Positions 24,999 through 34,172 of a DNA stretch of 64,000 bases are shown piece by piece. The notes under the pieces were generated by a model, which was not told the DNA's origin, did not search any database, and saw only the letters and a program-made list of their open reading frames with translations. Each line of letters starts with the position of its first letter. Position 1 is the stretch's first letter. Source of the DNA: Streptomyces sp. A0958. Its GTDB lineage: Bacteria > Actinomycetota > Actinomycetes > Streptomycetales > Streptomycetaceae. Made by a program: the position numbers and the translations under genes. The DNA is taken from positions 124,001 through 188,000 of the forward strand of contig NZ_SSBK01000008.1 in NCBI RefSeq assembly GCF_004795035.1. The letters run 5' to 3'.

Positions 24999-26366
24999 AT
25001 GGTAGGAAATCAGGTTTCAGACGTCATCGACATTCCCGCCGATCTGCTGGCGATCGACGATTCCACCGACGCCCGCTACTGGGCGTCGGTGCAGCGCGTC
25101 GTCGACCTGGCCGGGGAGAAGGGCCGCGGCCCCGACGGGATACCGCTGCTGGCGAGCCTCGTGGTCGCCCACCCCGAGTGGCCGGTGCGCGCCGGCGCGG
25201 TGCGGCTGCTGGCCGTGCACCACGCGGGCGCCCCCGCCGCCGACACCGCCGTGGCCTCCGCGACGCACGACACCGTCGACTGGGTCGCGTTCACCGCGCT
25301 CAAGGTCATCACGGAGTACCGGATCGCTGCCGCGGTGCCCGACCTCATCCGCATCTCCGGCTGGCCCAGCAACTTCACCCGCCCCGACTGGGCGCGCAAG
25401 CCCGTCGGTTGCGGCGCGGCGCTCACCAAGCGCGCCCTGATCTCCATCTTCGGCACCCGCGACCCTGCTGAACTCCGCCGCCTGGAGGACGAGTACTTCA
25501 CGGACATGCGGGCCCGGGTCGACGCCGTCCGCACCCGCCCCCGGAACAACGACGACGTCGTCCTGGTGCCGGGCGGTCCGGCGATCATCGGCGCGGACGA
25601 GCAGCCCGACGCGTTCCGCATGGCACAGGACGACACCACGCTGCGCGCGGTGGACGTACCCGCCTTTCTCGTCGACCGCACCACCGTGACCAACGCCCGC
25701 TACCGCGAGTTCCTCGAAGAGGTGGGCGACTCCGGCGCGTTCGACCACCCCGACCAGCCGCTCGGCGGATCGCACCGCCCGGCGCACTGGCACGACCCGC
25801 GCTTCAACGCACCCGGCCTCCCGGTCGTGGGCATCGACTGGTACGACGCCTACGCCTTCGCGAAGTGGGCCGGCGGCATGCTGCCCAGCGAGGTCCAGTG
25901 GGAGAAGGCCGCGCGCGGCGTGGACGGCCGCCGCTTCCCGTGGGGCGAGGAGTGGGACCCCGGCCGCGTGAACTACGTCGAGCGGTCGTTCGGCCAGGCC
26001 GTGGCCGACCTCGACTCCCTCGAAGCGCTCCTCGTCACCATCGAGCAGGGGGAGAACCCCGCCGACCCGGTGCTGGCCGCGGACGCCCTCCCGGAAGGCG
26101 CCAGTCCGTACGGCGCCCTGCAGATGTCGGGCAACGTCTGGGAGCTGACCCGGACCAACTTCTACACCGGCGAGGACATGGACCCCTTCTTCAGAGGACG
26201 CCACCCGCTGGACTTCATGAACCGCAAGGAAGCCTTCCACGTGCTGCGCGGCGGCACCTTCACCTCGCCGCCCGCCTGCCTGACCACGTTCTACCGGGGC
26301 AAGGACCTGATCACCGACCGCCACATGGAAGTCGGCTTCCGCTGCGTGTACGAGGAGAAGATCTGA
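24999..26366 (+). CDS. HEAT-repeat/SUMF1 (formylglycine-generating-enzyme-like) protein
   Basis: A 455-residue protein with two parts. Residues 40-150 look like HEAT-type helices (WPVRAGAVRLLAVHHAG, WVAFTALKVITEYRIAAAVP). Residues 185-455 form a SUMF1/FGE-sulfatase domain (VPAFLVDRTTVTNARYREFL, LPSEVQWEKAARGVDGRRFP, MSGNVWELTRTNF, VLRGGTF, MEVGFRCVYEE). In true FGE, RGGSW is followed by the copper-binding Cys pair; here the segment is TSPPACLTTFYR, with only one Cys and not in register, so classical Cys-to-formylglycine oxidation is doubtful. It heads the operon just after the peptide gene and its stop overlaps the next start (TGATG). A peptide-binding or nonheme-iron oxidase role is possible. 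Confidence 0.78.
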   Translation: MVGNQVSDVIDIPADLLAIDDSTDARYWASVQRVVDLAGEKGRGPDGIPLLASLVVAHPEWPVRAGAVRLLAVHHAGAPAADTAVASATHDTVDWVAFTALKVITEYRIAAAVPDLIRISGWPSNFTRPDWARKPVGCGAALTKRALISIFGTRDPAELRRLEDEYFTDMRARVDAVRTRPRNNDDVVLVPGGPAIIGADEQPDAFRMAQDDTTLRAVDVPAFLVDRTTVTNARYREFLEEVGDSGAFDHPDQPLGGSHRPAHWHDPRFNAPGLPVVGIDWYDAYAFAKWAGGMLPSEVQWEKAARGVDGRRFPWGEEWDPGRVNYVERSFGQAVADLDSLEALLVTIEQGENPADPVLAADALPEGASPYGALQMSGNVWELTRTNFYTGEDMDPFFRGRHPLDFMNRKEAFHVLRGGTFTSPPACLTTFYRGKDLITDRHMEVGFRCVYEEKI

Positions 26367-27775
26367 TGCGTCTGACCTCGCTCGGCCATGCGTGCGTCCT
26401 CATCGAGACGGGCACGGAGCGCATCCTCTTCGACCCGTGGCTCACACAGCGCCTGGACCGCTTCTGGGAGCACCACCCGCCGCTGTCGGGCGACCTGGTC
26501 CGCGCGGTGCTCGACGAGGGCGTCGACTACGTGGTCCTCAGCCACCACCACTACGACCACCACCACTTCCCCTCCCTGCTCGGCCTGGTCGACGGCGCCG
26601 ACGTCGACTTCGACGACAGCCCGCGACAGAGCTCCGAGGTCACCTGCGTCTACCCCGCGGGACCGGTGCCACCGACGCTGACCGCCTCGGGACTCGGGCA
26701 CCAGGCGATCTCCTGGACGCTGCGCCGCTTCGGCTTCGAGCGACTGCGCCCGGTCACGCCGGGCGACACGATCACCACCCCGGGCGGGACGACCCTGCGG
26801 ACGTTCCCCTCGGCCGTGTCGTTCCCGGAGATGAGCGTGCTGGTGCAGACCGCCGACGCGGCCGTGATGCTCTGCGGCGACGCGCTCCTCCACGAGGACA
26901 CCGTCGCGGCCTTCCAGCGCGGCGACGCGCCGCGGGTCGACGCCGTGTTCATCCCCGCGCACAGCATCTCGCCGCCCGGCGTGCTCACCGAGCGCCGCCC
27001 GCTGACCGACGCCGACGCGGTCCGTGCCCGCGCCGTCGCGAACTTCGACCGGTACCTCGCCTCGATCCCCGCGACCGTGACCGTCCCCTCCTCGTTCGGC
27101 TGGCGCATCAGCGGCGAGGGCGGGCACGACTACGCCTGGTGCAACAGGACCATGTTCCCCTTCACCCCGGCCCAGGCCCTGCGCCGCCTGGAGGAGCTGG
27201 GCCGCGACGGCCTTCTCTGGGGCCCCGGTCAGGTGATCGAGGTGGCGCACGGCAAGGCCGCCCTGGCCGACGGGCCGACAGCGCCCGACGCATACGACTT
27301 CGACGAGGTCTACGCCGAGGTCACGCTCGACCCGGCCATACCCGTGCCGCCGTTCGACGCCTCCCTCGAACGGTACGGCCGCCAGACCCGCGGTGCCGAG
27401 GACATGCTCCGCGAGCTGCTGAAGCGGCTCGTGGCGACCGACTACTGGTACCGGGCGCTGGACGACGGCGCCGGACGGCACGTCGTCTCGCTGTACGAGG
27501 ACGAGGGCACCGAGACCTCCTTCCTGCTGGACCCGGTCGCGGACCGGGTGACCCGGCTCGGCCCGGGCCCCGCCCGCAGCCACGTCACCGGCGCGGAGGG
27601 CTGGACCGAACTGGCGGCGAGCACGCTGGAGGCCATGCTCGGCGCAGACCTCCTGTTCGGCAGCTCCTTCGCCCTGTGGGCCAGCAACGGCGTGCTGCTC
27701 TCCGCGGTCTTCCACCACCCGTCCTTCTACACGCGCCACGTGGAGCGCGCGCTGCGGGAGGCGAACGAGGCATGA
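26366..27775 (+). CDS. Metallo-beta-lactamase-fold hydrolase with C-terminal extension
   Basis: A 469-residue protein. The first 230 residues are an MBL fold of the UlaG/CMAH-like type: SLGHACVLIETGTERILFDP at the start, the metal motif VVLSHHHYDHHHF (HxHxDH pattern) near residue 65, MLCGDALLHEDT near residue 170 and VFIPAHS near residue 195. About 230 more residues, from RYGRQTRGAEDMLRELLKR on, match nothing I know. MBL-fold proteins bind two metals and act as hydrolases, lactonases or, in a few pathways, redox enzymes. Start and stop overlap both neighbours, so it is tightly coupled to the SUMF1 and esterase genes. No signal peptide is seen; it should act in the cytoplasm. Confidence 0.8.
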   Translation: MRLTSLGHACVLIETGTERILFDPWLTQRLDRFWEHHPPLSGDLVRAVLDEGVDYVVLSHHHYDHHHFPSLLGLVDGADVDFDDSPRQSSEVTCVYPAGPVPPTLTASGLGHQAISWTLRRFGFERLRPVTPGDTITTPGGTTLRTFPSAVSFPEMSVLVQTADAAVMLCGDALLHEDTVAAFQRGDAPRVDAVFIPAHSISPPGVLTERRPLTDADAVRARAVANFDRYLASIPATVTVPSSFGWRISGEGGHDYAWCNRTMFPFTPAQALRRLEELGRDGLLWGPGQVIEVAHGKAALADGPTAPDAYDFDEVYAEVTLDPAIPVPPFDASLERYGRQTRGAEDMLRELLKRLVATDYWYRALDDGAGRHVVSLYEDEGTETSFLLDPVADRVTRLGPGPARSHVTGAEGWTELAASTLEAMLGADLLFGSSFALWASNGVLLSAVFHHPSFYTRHVERALREANEA

Positions 27776-28776
27776 GCGGCCCGCTCGTCCTCGACCACGA
27801 GAGCGCCCGCCTGCGCGGCAACCCGCTCGGCGACCCCTGCCACCGCCGCATCGAGGTACACCTGCCGCCCGGGTACGACGGCGTCCGGCGCTTCCCGGTC
27901 GTGTACTGGCTGCCCGGCTTCGGCGCCCACCCCGGTCTCGCCGGGAAGGCGCTCGCCTTCGGCGCGTCCGTCGCCGACCGGCTCCGCCAGGCGATGACGG
28001 ACGGCCGGGTGCCGCCCGCGCTGCTCGTCGTGCCCGACTGCACGACCGCCTACGGCGGCTCGCAGTACATCGACTCCGTCGCCTGCGGCCCGTACGCCGG
28101 CTACCTGGCCGAGGTCGTCGCCGAGATCGACCGGCGGTTCGCGACCCGGCCGGAGCCGGCGTGGCGCGCCGTCGGGGGGAAGTCCAGCGGCGGATACGGT
28201 GCGCTCGTCGCGGGCATGACCTCCGAGCTGTTCGGGGCGGTGATCGCCTGCTCTCCCGACGCCGGGTTCGAGCACAGCTACCTGCCGCTGCTGCCCCAGT
28301 CCCTCGACACCGTCAGGGCGGCCGGCGGCGTCGACTCGCTGCTGGCCCGCCGCGACAGCGGCCCGCACGACGTGCCCTTCATGGTCGCCATGAGCATCAT
28401 CGCGATGGGCATGTGCTACGCCGACGACTCCCGGACCACCGCGGCGGACGCACTGCCCTGTGACCCCGTGACGGGCCTGTTCCGCGACGAGGTGTGGCAG
28501 CGCTGGCTCATCCACGACCCCGTCCGGATGCTCCCCGCGTACGCCGGCCGGCTCGCCGGACTGGGCCTGCTGCACCTCAGCGTCGGCCGACGCGACGAGT
28601 ACGGCATGCACTGGGGTGTGCGTGCGCTGCACGCGGCCCTCGACGCCCGCCGGGTCCCCCACCTCTACCTGGAGCACGAGGGCGGCCACCAGGGCATCGA
28701 GTACGTCTACACCGAGGCTCTGGCGGCGCTCTGGAGGCTGTGGCGGGAACCGGAGGGTGACGTATGTGCGGCATAG
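27772..28776 (+). CDS. Esterase-D-type alpha/beta-hydrolase
   Basis: A 334-residue enzyme of the esterase/S-formylglutathione-hydrolase and enterochelin-esterase-like group. The nucleophile elbow is GGKSSGGYGAL (Ser near residue 139), the acid is probably in LLHLSVGRRDEYG and the His is in EGGHQGIEYVY near residue 305. It starts with ATG overlapping the previous stop and runs 13 bp into the next gene. In a peptide pathway it might release the mature product from its leader or carrier, or hydrolyse an ester intermediate; an S-formyl-mycothiol-like detoxifying role is another possibility because aldehyde genes follow. Confidence 0.82.
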   Translation: MSGPLVLDHESARLRGNPLGDPCHRRIEVHLPPGYDGVRRFPVVYWLPGFGAHPGLAGKALAFGASVADRLRQAMTDGRVPPALLVVPDCTTAYGGSQYIDSVACGPYAGYLAEVVAEIDRRFATRPEPAWRAVGGKSSGGYGALVAGMTSELFGAVIACSPDAGFEHSYLPLLPQSLDTVRAAGGVDSLLARRDSGPHDVPFMVAMSIIAMGMCYADDSRTTAADALPCDPVTGLFRDEVWQRWLIHDPVRMLPAYAGRLAGLGLLHLSVGRRDEYGMHWGVRALHAALDARRVPHLYLEHEGGHQGIEYVYTEALAALWRLWREPEGDVCAA

Positions 28777-30605
28777 CGGGCTTCATCAGCTTCGAAGGAC
28801 GGCGTGATCCCGGCCGGCTGGACACGCTGGGGCGGACCATGACCGGCGCCATGGCCCACCGCGGCGAGGAGGCCTGCGCCCCGTACGTCTCGCCCTGCGG
28901 CACCGTCATGCTGTGCGCGACCCGGCTGGCCGTGCGCGACCGCAGCCACGCCGGCGACCAGCCGATGACCGACCCCACAGGCCGCGTCGTGCTGGTGCAC
29001 AACGGCGAGGTCTACGGCTCCCGTTCGCCCGCGCCGCCGCTGTGGCCGCGCCGTACCACCTGTGACACCGAGTTCGTGCTCCAGCAGGTCTGCCGCGAGC
29101 CCGACCCGGCCGCCGCGCTGCTGCCGCTGGACGGCATGTTCGCTCTCGCCTGGCACGACACCTGGACCGGACGCGTGGTGCTGGCCCGCGACCACTTCGG
29201 CGTGAAGCCGCTGTACTACGCCTTCACCGACGGCGGCCTGCTGTTCGCCTCGGAGCAGGGGGTGCTGCTCAGCACCGGCCTCGTCACGCCCGAGGTGGAC
29301 CGCGAGGAGTACCTGCTGCGCTCCTGGATTCGGATGGACGCCGCGGACGACCGCACCTGGCTGCGCGGCATCGAGGCCCTGCCGCCCGCCGAGTACCTCG
29401 TCATCGACCGGCCCCGTACGACCAGACACCGCTACTGGCATCCCGGGGCGGTGGACGGCCTGGTCGAGCCCGAGGAGATCAGGGCCGCCTTCGACCGGGC
29501 GATCGCGCAGCGGTCCGTGTCCGACGTCCCGCGGGCGGCGGTGCTCAGCGGCGGCGTCGACAGCACGGCGATCGTCGCGGGCCTGACCGGCCTGGGGCTG
29601 CCGATCGACGCGTACGTACTGCGCTACCAGGACGGCATCGGCGGCTCGGGCGACGACGTCGCGTACGCCACCGAGGCCGCCGGGCACCTGGGCGTGCCGC
29701 TGACCGTCTGCGACCTCGGCCGCGACGCCGCCGTCGACCTGCTGCCGGTCCTGCCGACCCGGTTGATGCGGCCGCTGCTGCACGGCGCCGAGCTGGCGAT
29801 GCACCAGCTCTACCGGACCATCGCAGCCGACGGGAAGGTGGTCGTCTACTCGGGACACGGGGCCGACGAGTTCTGGGGGTACCAGGCCGGCAAGTACTTC
29901 CCCATCGTCGACCCCTACGCGCCCACGTTCATCCACGGGCGCCACTACCTGACGCACCGTCTGCACGCCGACGAACGCCCGGTCTGGTCCCGGCTCGTCG
30001 AGTGGATGGCGCACGAGCTCGACGTCGACATGACGGCGGTGACCGACCAGGTGTGGGAACGCACCATGGCCGAGTACCGGGCGCTCAAGACGGCATCGCC
30101 GCTCAAACGCGGCAGGCACCACCTGATGCGGCGCTTCCTGGTCTACGTCAACGACATGGTGGACGCCACCTCGTCGACCTTCACCCTGGAGGACCGGCCC
30201 GTCTTCCAGGACGTCACCCTCGCCGAGCTGGCCTTCCGCTGCCCCGAGCACCTGAAGGACTCCAACCAGCCCGGCACCCACAAGGGGCTGCTGAAGGCCG
30301 CGCTCGCCGATCTGCTGCCCGCATCGGTGCAGGCCCGCCGCAAGCAGGGCTTCCCGACCCCCACCGACCCCGGCTACGTCCGCCAGGTCACCGACCTGGC
30401 CGACGGGCTCGGCACCCCCTTCGGGCTGCCCCGGCCGCCGGCCGGTCTCCGCGCCGAGCTGGGCGTCGGCGAATGGATGTTCCTTGCCTCGACCTCCGCC
30501 TGGCTCGACCACCTCGCGGAGCTCCGAACCGACCCGAGGAGACACGGTGAGCAGTCCCGTCCCGCACTGGAGCTGGCACGTCCTGGACAGCGCGGCCGAG
30601 CTTGA
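28764..30605 (+). CDS. Glutamine-dependent asparagine-synthetase homologue
   Basis: A 613-residue protein with the two domains of AsnB. The N-terminal glutaminase starts MCGIAGF, with Cys2 as nucleophile, and shows VLVHNGEVYG and FGVKPLYYA. The C-terminal synthetase has the PP-loop AVLSGGVDSTAIVAG near residue 260 and YSGHGADEFWGYQ near residue 355. Both halves look active, so it should amidate a carboxylate with glutamine nitrogen. In natural-product clusters such enzymes amidate peptides or small acids; relatives also close lactams. The ATG follows GGAGGGTGACGT. Its last 59 bp overlap the next reading frame, an unusually long overlap. The C-terminal peptide carboxylate is a reasonable but unproved substrate. 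Confidence 0.85.
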   Translation: MCGIAGFISFEGRRDPGRLDTLGRTMTGAMAHRGEEACAPYVSPCGTVMLCATRLAVRDRSHAGDQPMTDPTGRVVLVHNGEVYGSRSPAPPLWPRRTTCDTEFVLQQVCREPDPAAALLPLDGMFALAWHDTWTGRVVLARDHFGVKPLYYAFTDGGLLFASEQGVLLSTGLVTPEVDREEYLLRSWIRMDAADDRTWLRGIEALPPAEYLVIDRPRTTRHRYWHPGAVDGLVEPEEIRAAFDRAIAQRSVSDVPRAAVLSGGVDSTAIVAGLTGLGLPIDAYVLRYQDGIGGSGDDVAYATEAAGHLGVPLTVCDLGRDAAVDLLPVLPTRLMRPLLHGAELAMHQLYRTIAADGKVVVYSGHGADEFWGYQAGKYFPIVDPYAPTFIHGRHYLTHRLHADERPVWSRLVEWMAHELDVDMTAVTDQVWERTMAEYRALKTASPLKRGRHHLMRRFLVYVNDMVDATSSTFTLEDRPVFQDVTLAELAFRCPEHLKDSNQPGTHKGLLKAALADLLPASVQARRKQGFPTPTDPGYVRQVTDLADGLGTPFGLPRPPAGLRAELGVGEWMFLASTSAWLDHLAELRTDPRRHGEQSRPALELARPGQRGRA

Positions 30606-31644
30606 CCCGGTACCGCCGGCCATCACGGAGGAACTCGCCCAGGACTGGTGCAACTTCGTGGTGTGGCGGCCGTCAAAGCTGCCCGACGGCTGCGACACCA
30701 GCACCGGAACGATCCGGCGCGAGGCGCCGCCCGGACGCGTCGACGCCAAGGGCCGCAGCCCGTGGAGCGACGCCAACCCGTCCGGCTACCGCACCGAGAT
30801 CTCCGGCGGCGGACGGCGGCTGCGGCTGAAGCAGTTCCTGTACGACTGGGCGTTCCCCGCCGCCGACCACCCGTGTCTGTGGGGTAGCGAGACGCGGCCC
30901 CACGAGATCGGCGGGGGCAGGGTCGTCTGGCTCGGCACCGACTACCTGAGCCACCGGGCCGCCAGCGCTCGGATGGCCCGCACCACGGTCGAACTCTCGG
31001 TTTTGGAGGGCGAGTTCACCGACGACGAGCTCGTCGCGCTCTTTGCCGCACTGCGGCCGGCCGTACCGGAAGCGGTGGCGAGGGTGCTCGCCACCCCGTT
31101 CGCCGAACTGAGCTACTGGGCCCGGCGGCCGGCCGAGACGGTGTCGGTGCCCACCGGTGTCTTCTCCTTCCACCGGCACGGGCCCGGACACGAGGGCGAC
31201 TGGGTCGCACCGGGGGAGCTCACCGCCTTCCTCGCCGGGCAGGGGGTGCCGGTGTCGGTCGGCGGCTACCGCGCCGACAGCGCCGCGACGTTCGGCGACG
31301 GCGCCGCCGTACGCGAGCTGGACGTCGTCTACGCCTCGGCGTCCGGCGGCGAACTGCGCCTGACGGCGCAGCGCACCGGAGGCGGACGCCTGGCGTTCCC
31401 GCCGCAGCGGGACAAGCAGCCCGCCACCGAGGAGCTCCTGGAACTCGGCGGCCGCCCGCTGCACCTGGGCTACCGGGACGCGGGGGCCGGAGCCTGCGAC
31501 GCCTGGTGGCAGCACCCCGACGGGTACGAGCTCAGGCTGCTGGGCAGCTCCGGCACGGACCTGGGGCGGGACGCCTTCATCGGCCTGGTCACCGAACTCG
31601 ACGCCGGACTGCGGCTGGGCGGCCGCGCCGGGACGCTGGGATGA
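30547..31644 (+). CDS. Unrecognised 365-residue protein of the peptide operon
   Basis: I do not recognise this protein. It starts at GTG 30547, chosen for a GAGGAG six bases upstream, and its stop overlaps the next ATG (ATGA), so it is translated as part of the operon. It is soluble, Trp-rich (PHWSWHVLD, WCNFVVWRPS, CDAWWQHPDGYE) and lacks signal peptide or cofactor motif. A repeated beta-strand character (TYRTEISGGGRRLRL-like and GELRLTAQRTGG segments) suggests two similar halves. It has no Cys-rich or Walker motif. Because every neighbour is an enzyme, it may be a catalytic or substrate-binding subunit for the peptide. Confidence 0.75.
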   Translation: MSSPVPHWSWHVLDSAAELDPVPPAITEELAQDWCNFVVWRPSKLPDGCDTSTGTIRREAPPGRVDAKGRSPWSDANPSGYRTEISGGGRRLRLKQFLYDWAFPAADHPCLWGSETRPHEIGGGRVVWLGTDYLSHRAASARMARTTVELSVLEGEFTDDELVALFAALRPAVPEAVARVLATPFAELSYWARRPAETVSVPTGVFSFHRHGPGHEGDWVAPGELTAFLAGQGVPVSVGGYRADSAATFGDGAAVRELDVVYASASGGELRLTAQRTGGGRLAFPPQRDKQPATEELLELGGRPLHLGYRDAGAGACDAWWQHPDGYELRLLGSSGTDLGRDAFIGLVTELDAGLRLGGRAGTLG

Positions 31645-33044
31645 CCGAGGAGGGACGCGCGATCCTCGACCCCGCCACGGGGCAGGTCTTCGCCCGCGTA
31701 CCGGACACATCCGGACCCGGGGTCGCCGACGCCGTGGACCGGGCGGCGTCGGCGTTCCACGGCAGCTGGGCCGGCACCTCCCCGGCCCACCGCTCCGGCC
31801 TCCTGCGCGAGCTCGCCCACCTGCTGCGCGAGGACCGTGACGCACTCGCGGACCTGGAACGGCGCAACGCGGGAAAGCCCGTGGCGCGCGCCGTCGGAGA
31901 GGTCGAATTCGCCGCGCAGGTGGTCGACTGGTTCGCGGCGGCCGCCCGGTACCCGGTGGGCGAGACCCATCCGTCCGGCCCCGGCATGCGCACGTACACC
32001 GACCGCGTGCCGGTCGGAGTGTGCGTGGCCATCGCCCCGAACAACTACCCGCTCCTGCTGGCCGTCTGGAAGATCGCCGCGGCCCTCGCGTACGGCAACA
32101 CCGTCGTCGTCAAACCGGCGCCCGAGACGCCGCTGTCGACCCGCCGCCTGGTCGAGCGCGCCGCCGAGGTGCTCCCCGAAGGCGTGCTCACCGCCGTCTA
32201 CGGCGGAGCCGGCACCGGGCGGCAGCTGTGCGACCACCCCGCCGTCGGGATGGTCTCCTTCACCGGCTCGACGGCGGCGGGGCGCGAGGTGGCGCGGCGC
32301 TGCGCCGACGGCCTCAAGCCCGTCTCGCTGGAACTCGGCGGCAAGAATCCCGTCGTCGTCTTCCGCGACGCCGACCTCGACGAAGCCGCCCGCGCGGTCG
32401 TCACGGGTTTCACCGGCAACACCGGCCAGGTGTGCGTGGCCGCCACGCGCCTGATCGTCGACCGGGCCGTGCACGCCGAGTTCGTCGGCCGCGTGGCCGA
32501 ACTGACCGCCGCCCTGCGCGTCGGCCTGCCGCAGGACCCCGCCACCGACCTCGGCCCGCTGATCAGCCGGGCGGCCGTCGACCGGGCGGCCGAGGCGGTC
32601 GACGAGGCGGAGACCCAGGGGGCGAAGGTCATCGTGCCGCCCGGGAGTGCGGGCGTCCGCCACGCACTCGGCGGCGGCTTCTTCGTCGACCCGGTCATCC
32701 TGGACGGCCCGCCGTCCACCGGCCGCGCCTGGCGCGAGGAGATCTTCGCCCCCGTGCTGTCCGTGGCGGCGTTCGACACCGACGCCGAGGCGCTGTCCCT
32801 CGCCCACGACACGGCGTACGGCCTGTCGGCGTCCGTGTGGACCTCGGACGCCCACCGGGCCGAGCACTTCGGCCGGGCCCTGCGCGCCGGCATGGTGTGG
32901 GTCAACACCTGGGGCGAGACCGAGGAGACGGTCAGCGTCTCGGGTCTGGGCCAGTCCGGATACGGCCGTGAGCTGGGCATCCACGCGGTGGAGGGCTACA
33001 CCAGGCCCCGCGCCGTCTGGGTGGCCCACCGGGCGAGGGGGTAG
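31641..33044 (+). CDS. Aldehyde dehydrogenase (betaine-aldehyde-dehydrogenase type)
   Basis: A 467-residue NAD(P)-dependent aldehyde dehydrogenase of normal length. The segments APNNYPLLLAVWKIAAAL near residue 134, FTGSTAAGREVARR near residue 215, the general-base Glu in VSLELGGKNP near residue 235 and the nucleophilic Cys in NTGQVCVAATR near residue 270 are all present, so it should be active. It is closest in style to aminoaldehyde and betaine aldehyde dehydrogenases (WVNTWGETEE, SGLGQSGYGRELG). The start overlaps the unknown gene's stop. Next to a threonine-aldolase-like gene, it most simply oxidises an aldehyde released by, or competing with, that enzyme. Confidence 0.9.
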   Translation: MTEEGRAILDPATGQVFARVPDTSGPGVADAVDRAASAFHGSWAGTSPAHRSGLLRELAHLLREDRDALADLERRNAGKPVARAVGEVEFAAQVVDWFAAAARYPVGETHPSGPGMRTYTDRVPVGVCVAIAPNNYPLLLAVWKIAAALAYGNTVVVKPAPETPLSTRRLVERAAEVLPEGVLTAVYGGAGTGRQLCDHPAVGMVSFTGSTAAGREVARRCADGLKPVSLELGGKNPVVVFRDADLDEAARAVVTGFTGNTGQVCVAATRLIVDRAVHAEFVGRVAELTAALRVGLPQDPATDLGPLISRAAVDRAAEAVDEAETQGAKVIVPPGSAGVRHALGGGFFVDPVILDGPPSTGRAWREEIFAPVLSVAAFDTDAEALSLAHDTAYGLSASVWTSDAHRAEHFGRALRAGMVWVNTWGETEETVSVSGLGQSGYGRELGIHAVEGYTRPRAVWVAHRARG

Positions 33045-33050
33045 GCCGCG

Positions 33051-34172
33051 ATGGCCCGGACCGACCCGCCCCGGCTCGACTTCCGCAGCGACACCCGCAC
33101 CCTTCCGGACGCCGGGATGCGCGCGGCGATGGCCGCGGCCGAGGTCGGGGACGACGTGTACGGGGACGACCCCACGGTCGCGCTCCTCGAAGCGCGGGTG
33201 GCCCAGCTGCTCGGCACCGGGGCGGCGCTGCTCACGCCCACCAGCACCATGGCGAACCTGCTCGCCCCGCTTGCCGCGGCAGGTCAGCCGGGACCGCGCG
33301 CGCCGCGGCTGGTCGTCGGCGAGGACACCCACATGGCCTTCCTCGAACCGGAGGGGCTGCGCCGCTTCGCCGGGGTCGAGCTGCTGACGGTGGCGCAGCA
33401 CCCCGACGGCCTGCCCGACCTCGGCGCCGTGGACGCGCTGCTCGCCGCCGGGGGCGGCCGGCCCACCGTGGTCTGCCTGGAGAACACGAGCATGATGCGC
33501 TCGGGCAACGCCCTGGACGCTGCGGCGACCCGCGCCCTGGCCGCCCTGGCCCACCGGTACGGCGCCCACGTCCACCTCGACGGCGCCCGGCTCGCGAACG
33601 CGGCCGTGGCGCTCGGGGTCCGCCCCGCGGAGCTGGCCGAGCCCGCGGACAGCGTCACCTTCTCCGTCTCCAAGGGCCTCGGTGCGCCGGTCGGCGGGCT
33701 GCTGTGCGGGACCCCCGCGTACGTCGCACGCGCCCGGGAACTGAGGGCGGCGCTGGGCGGCTCCATGCACCAGGCGGGCGTCGTGGCGGCACCCGCCCTC
33801 GTCGCGCTGGAGCGCCTGCCCGACCTGGCGGCCGACCACGCCACGGCCGCCGCGCTCGCCGCCGGTCTCGGGACGCTGCCCGGTGTCGAGGTGATGCGCC
33901 CGCCGCGGCCGACCAACATGGTCATGGCCCGTCTCGCCGGGCTCACCCCGGAGGAGTGCGCCGGCCGCCTCGCCGGCCTGGGGGTGCGTGTCCTGCCCCT
34001 GCCGAGCGGCTTCGTGCGCTTCGCTGTGCACCGGGCACACGACATGATCGGTGTGCGTGCCGCCGTCAGGGCGGTGGCGGCGGTCGCCGCCACCGGGCCG
34101 GCGGCCCGTACGACCACCGGAGGAGACCTCCTCGGACGGGGACTCTCCACGACATCGACGGAGGAAGCATGA
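33051..34172 (+). CDS. L-threonine-aldolase-like PLP enzyme
   Basis: A 373-residue fold-type I PLP enzyme of the threonine aldolase family. FRSDTRTLPDAGMRAAM starts the family pattern, DDVYGDDPTV follows, VHLDGARLANAAVALG carries the Asp that contacts the pyridine nitrogen, and the Schiff-base Lys lies in TFSVSKGLGAPVGG near residue 207. Such enzymes split or form beta-hydroxy-alpha-amino acids from glycine and an aldehyde. Seven bases separate it from the aldehyde dehydrogenase gene, so a linked use of an aldehyde is likely. The C-terminal 25 residues (RTTTGGDLLGRGLST) look unstructured. It may build or degrade a nonstandard amino acid for the peptide pathway. Confidence 0.88.
   Translation: MARTDPPRLDFRSDTRTLPDAGMRAAMAAAEVGDDVYGDDPTVALLEARVAQLLGTGAALLTPTSTMANLLAPLAAAGQPGPRAPRLVVGEDTHMAFLEPEGLRRFAGVELLTVAQHPDGLPDLGAVDALLAAGGGRPTVVCLENTSMMRSGNALDAAATRALAALAHRYGAHVHLDGARLANAAVALGVRPAELAEPADSVTFSVSKGLGAPVGGLLCGTPAYVARARELRAALGGSMHQAGVVAAPALVALERLPDLAADHATAAALAAGLGTLPGVEVMRPPRPTNMVMARLAGLTPEECAGRLAGLGVRVLPLPSGFVRFAVHRAHDMIGVRAAVRAVAAVAATGPAARTTTGGDLLGRGLSTTSTEEA

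Noticed and set aside
24999..26366. True formylglycine-generating enzyme acting on a sulfatase
   Set aside because: No sulfatase gene or CxPxR motif nearby, and the copper-binding Cys pair is missing.
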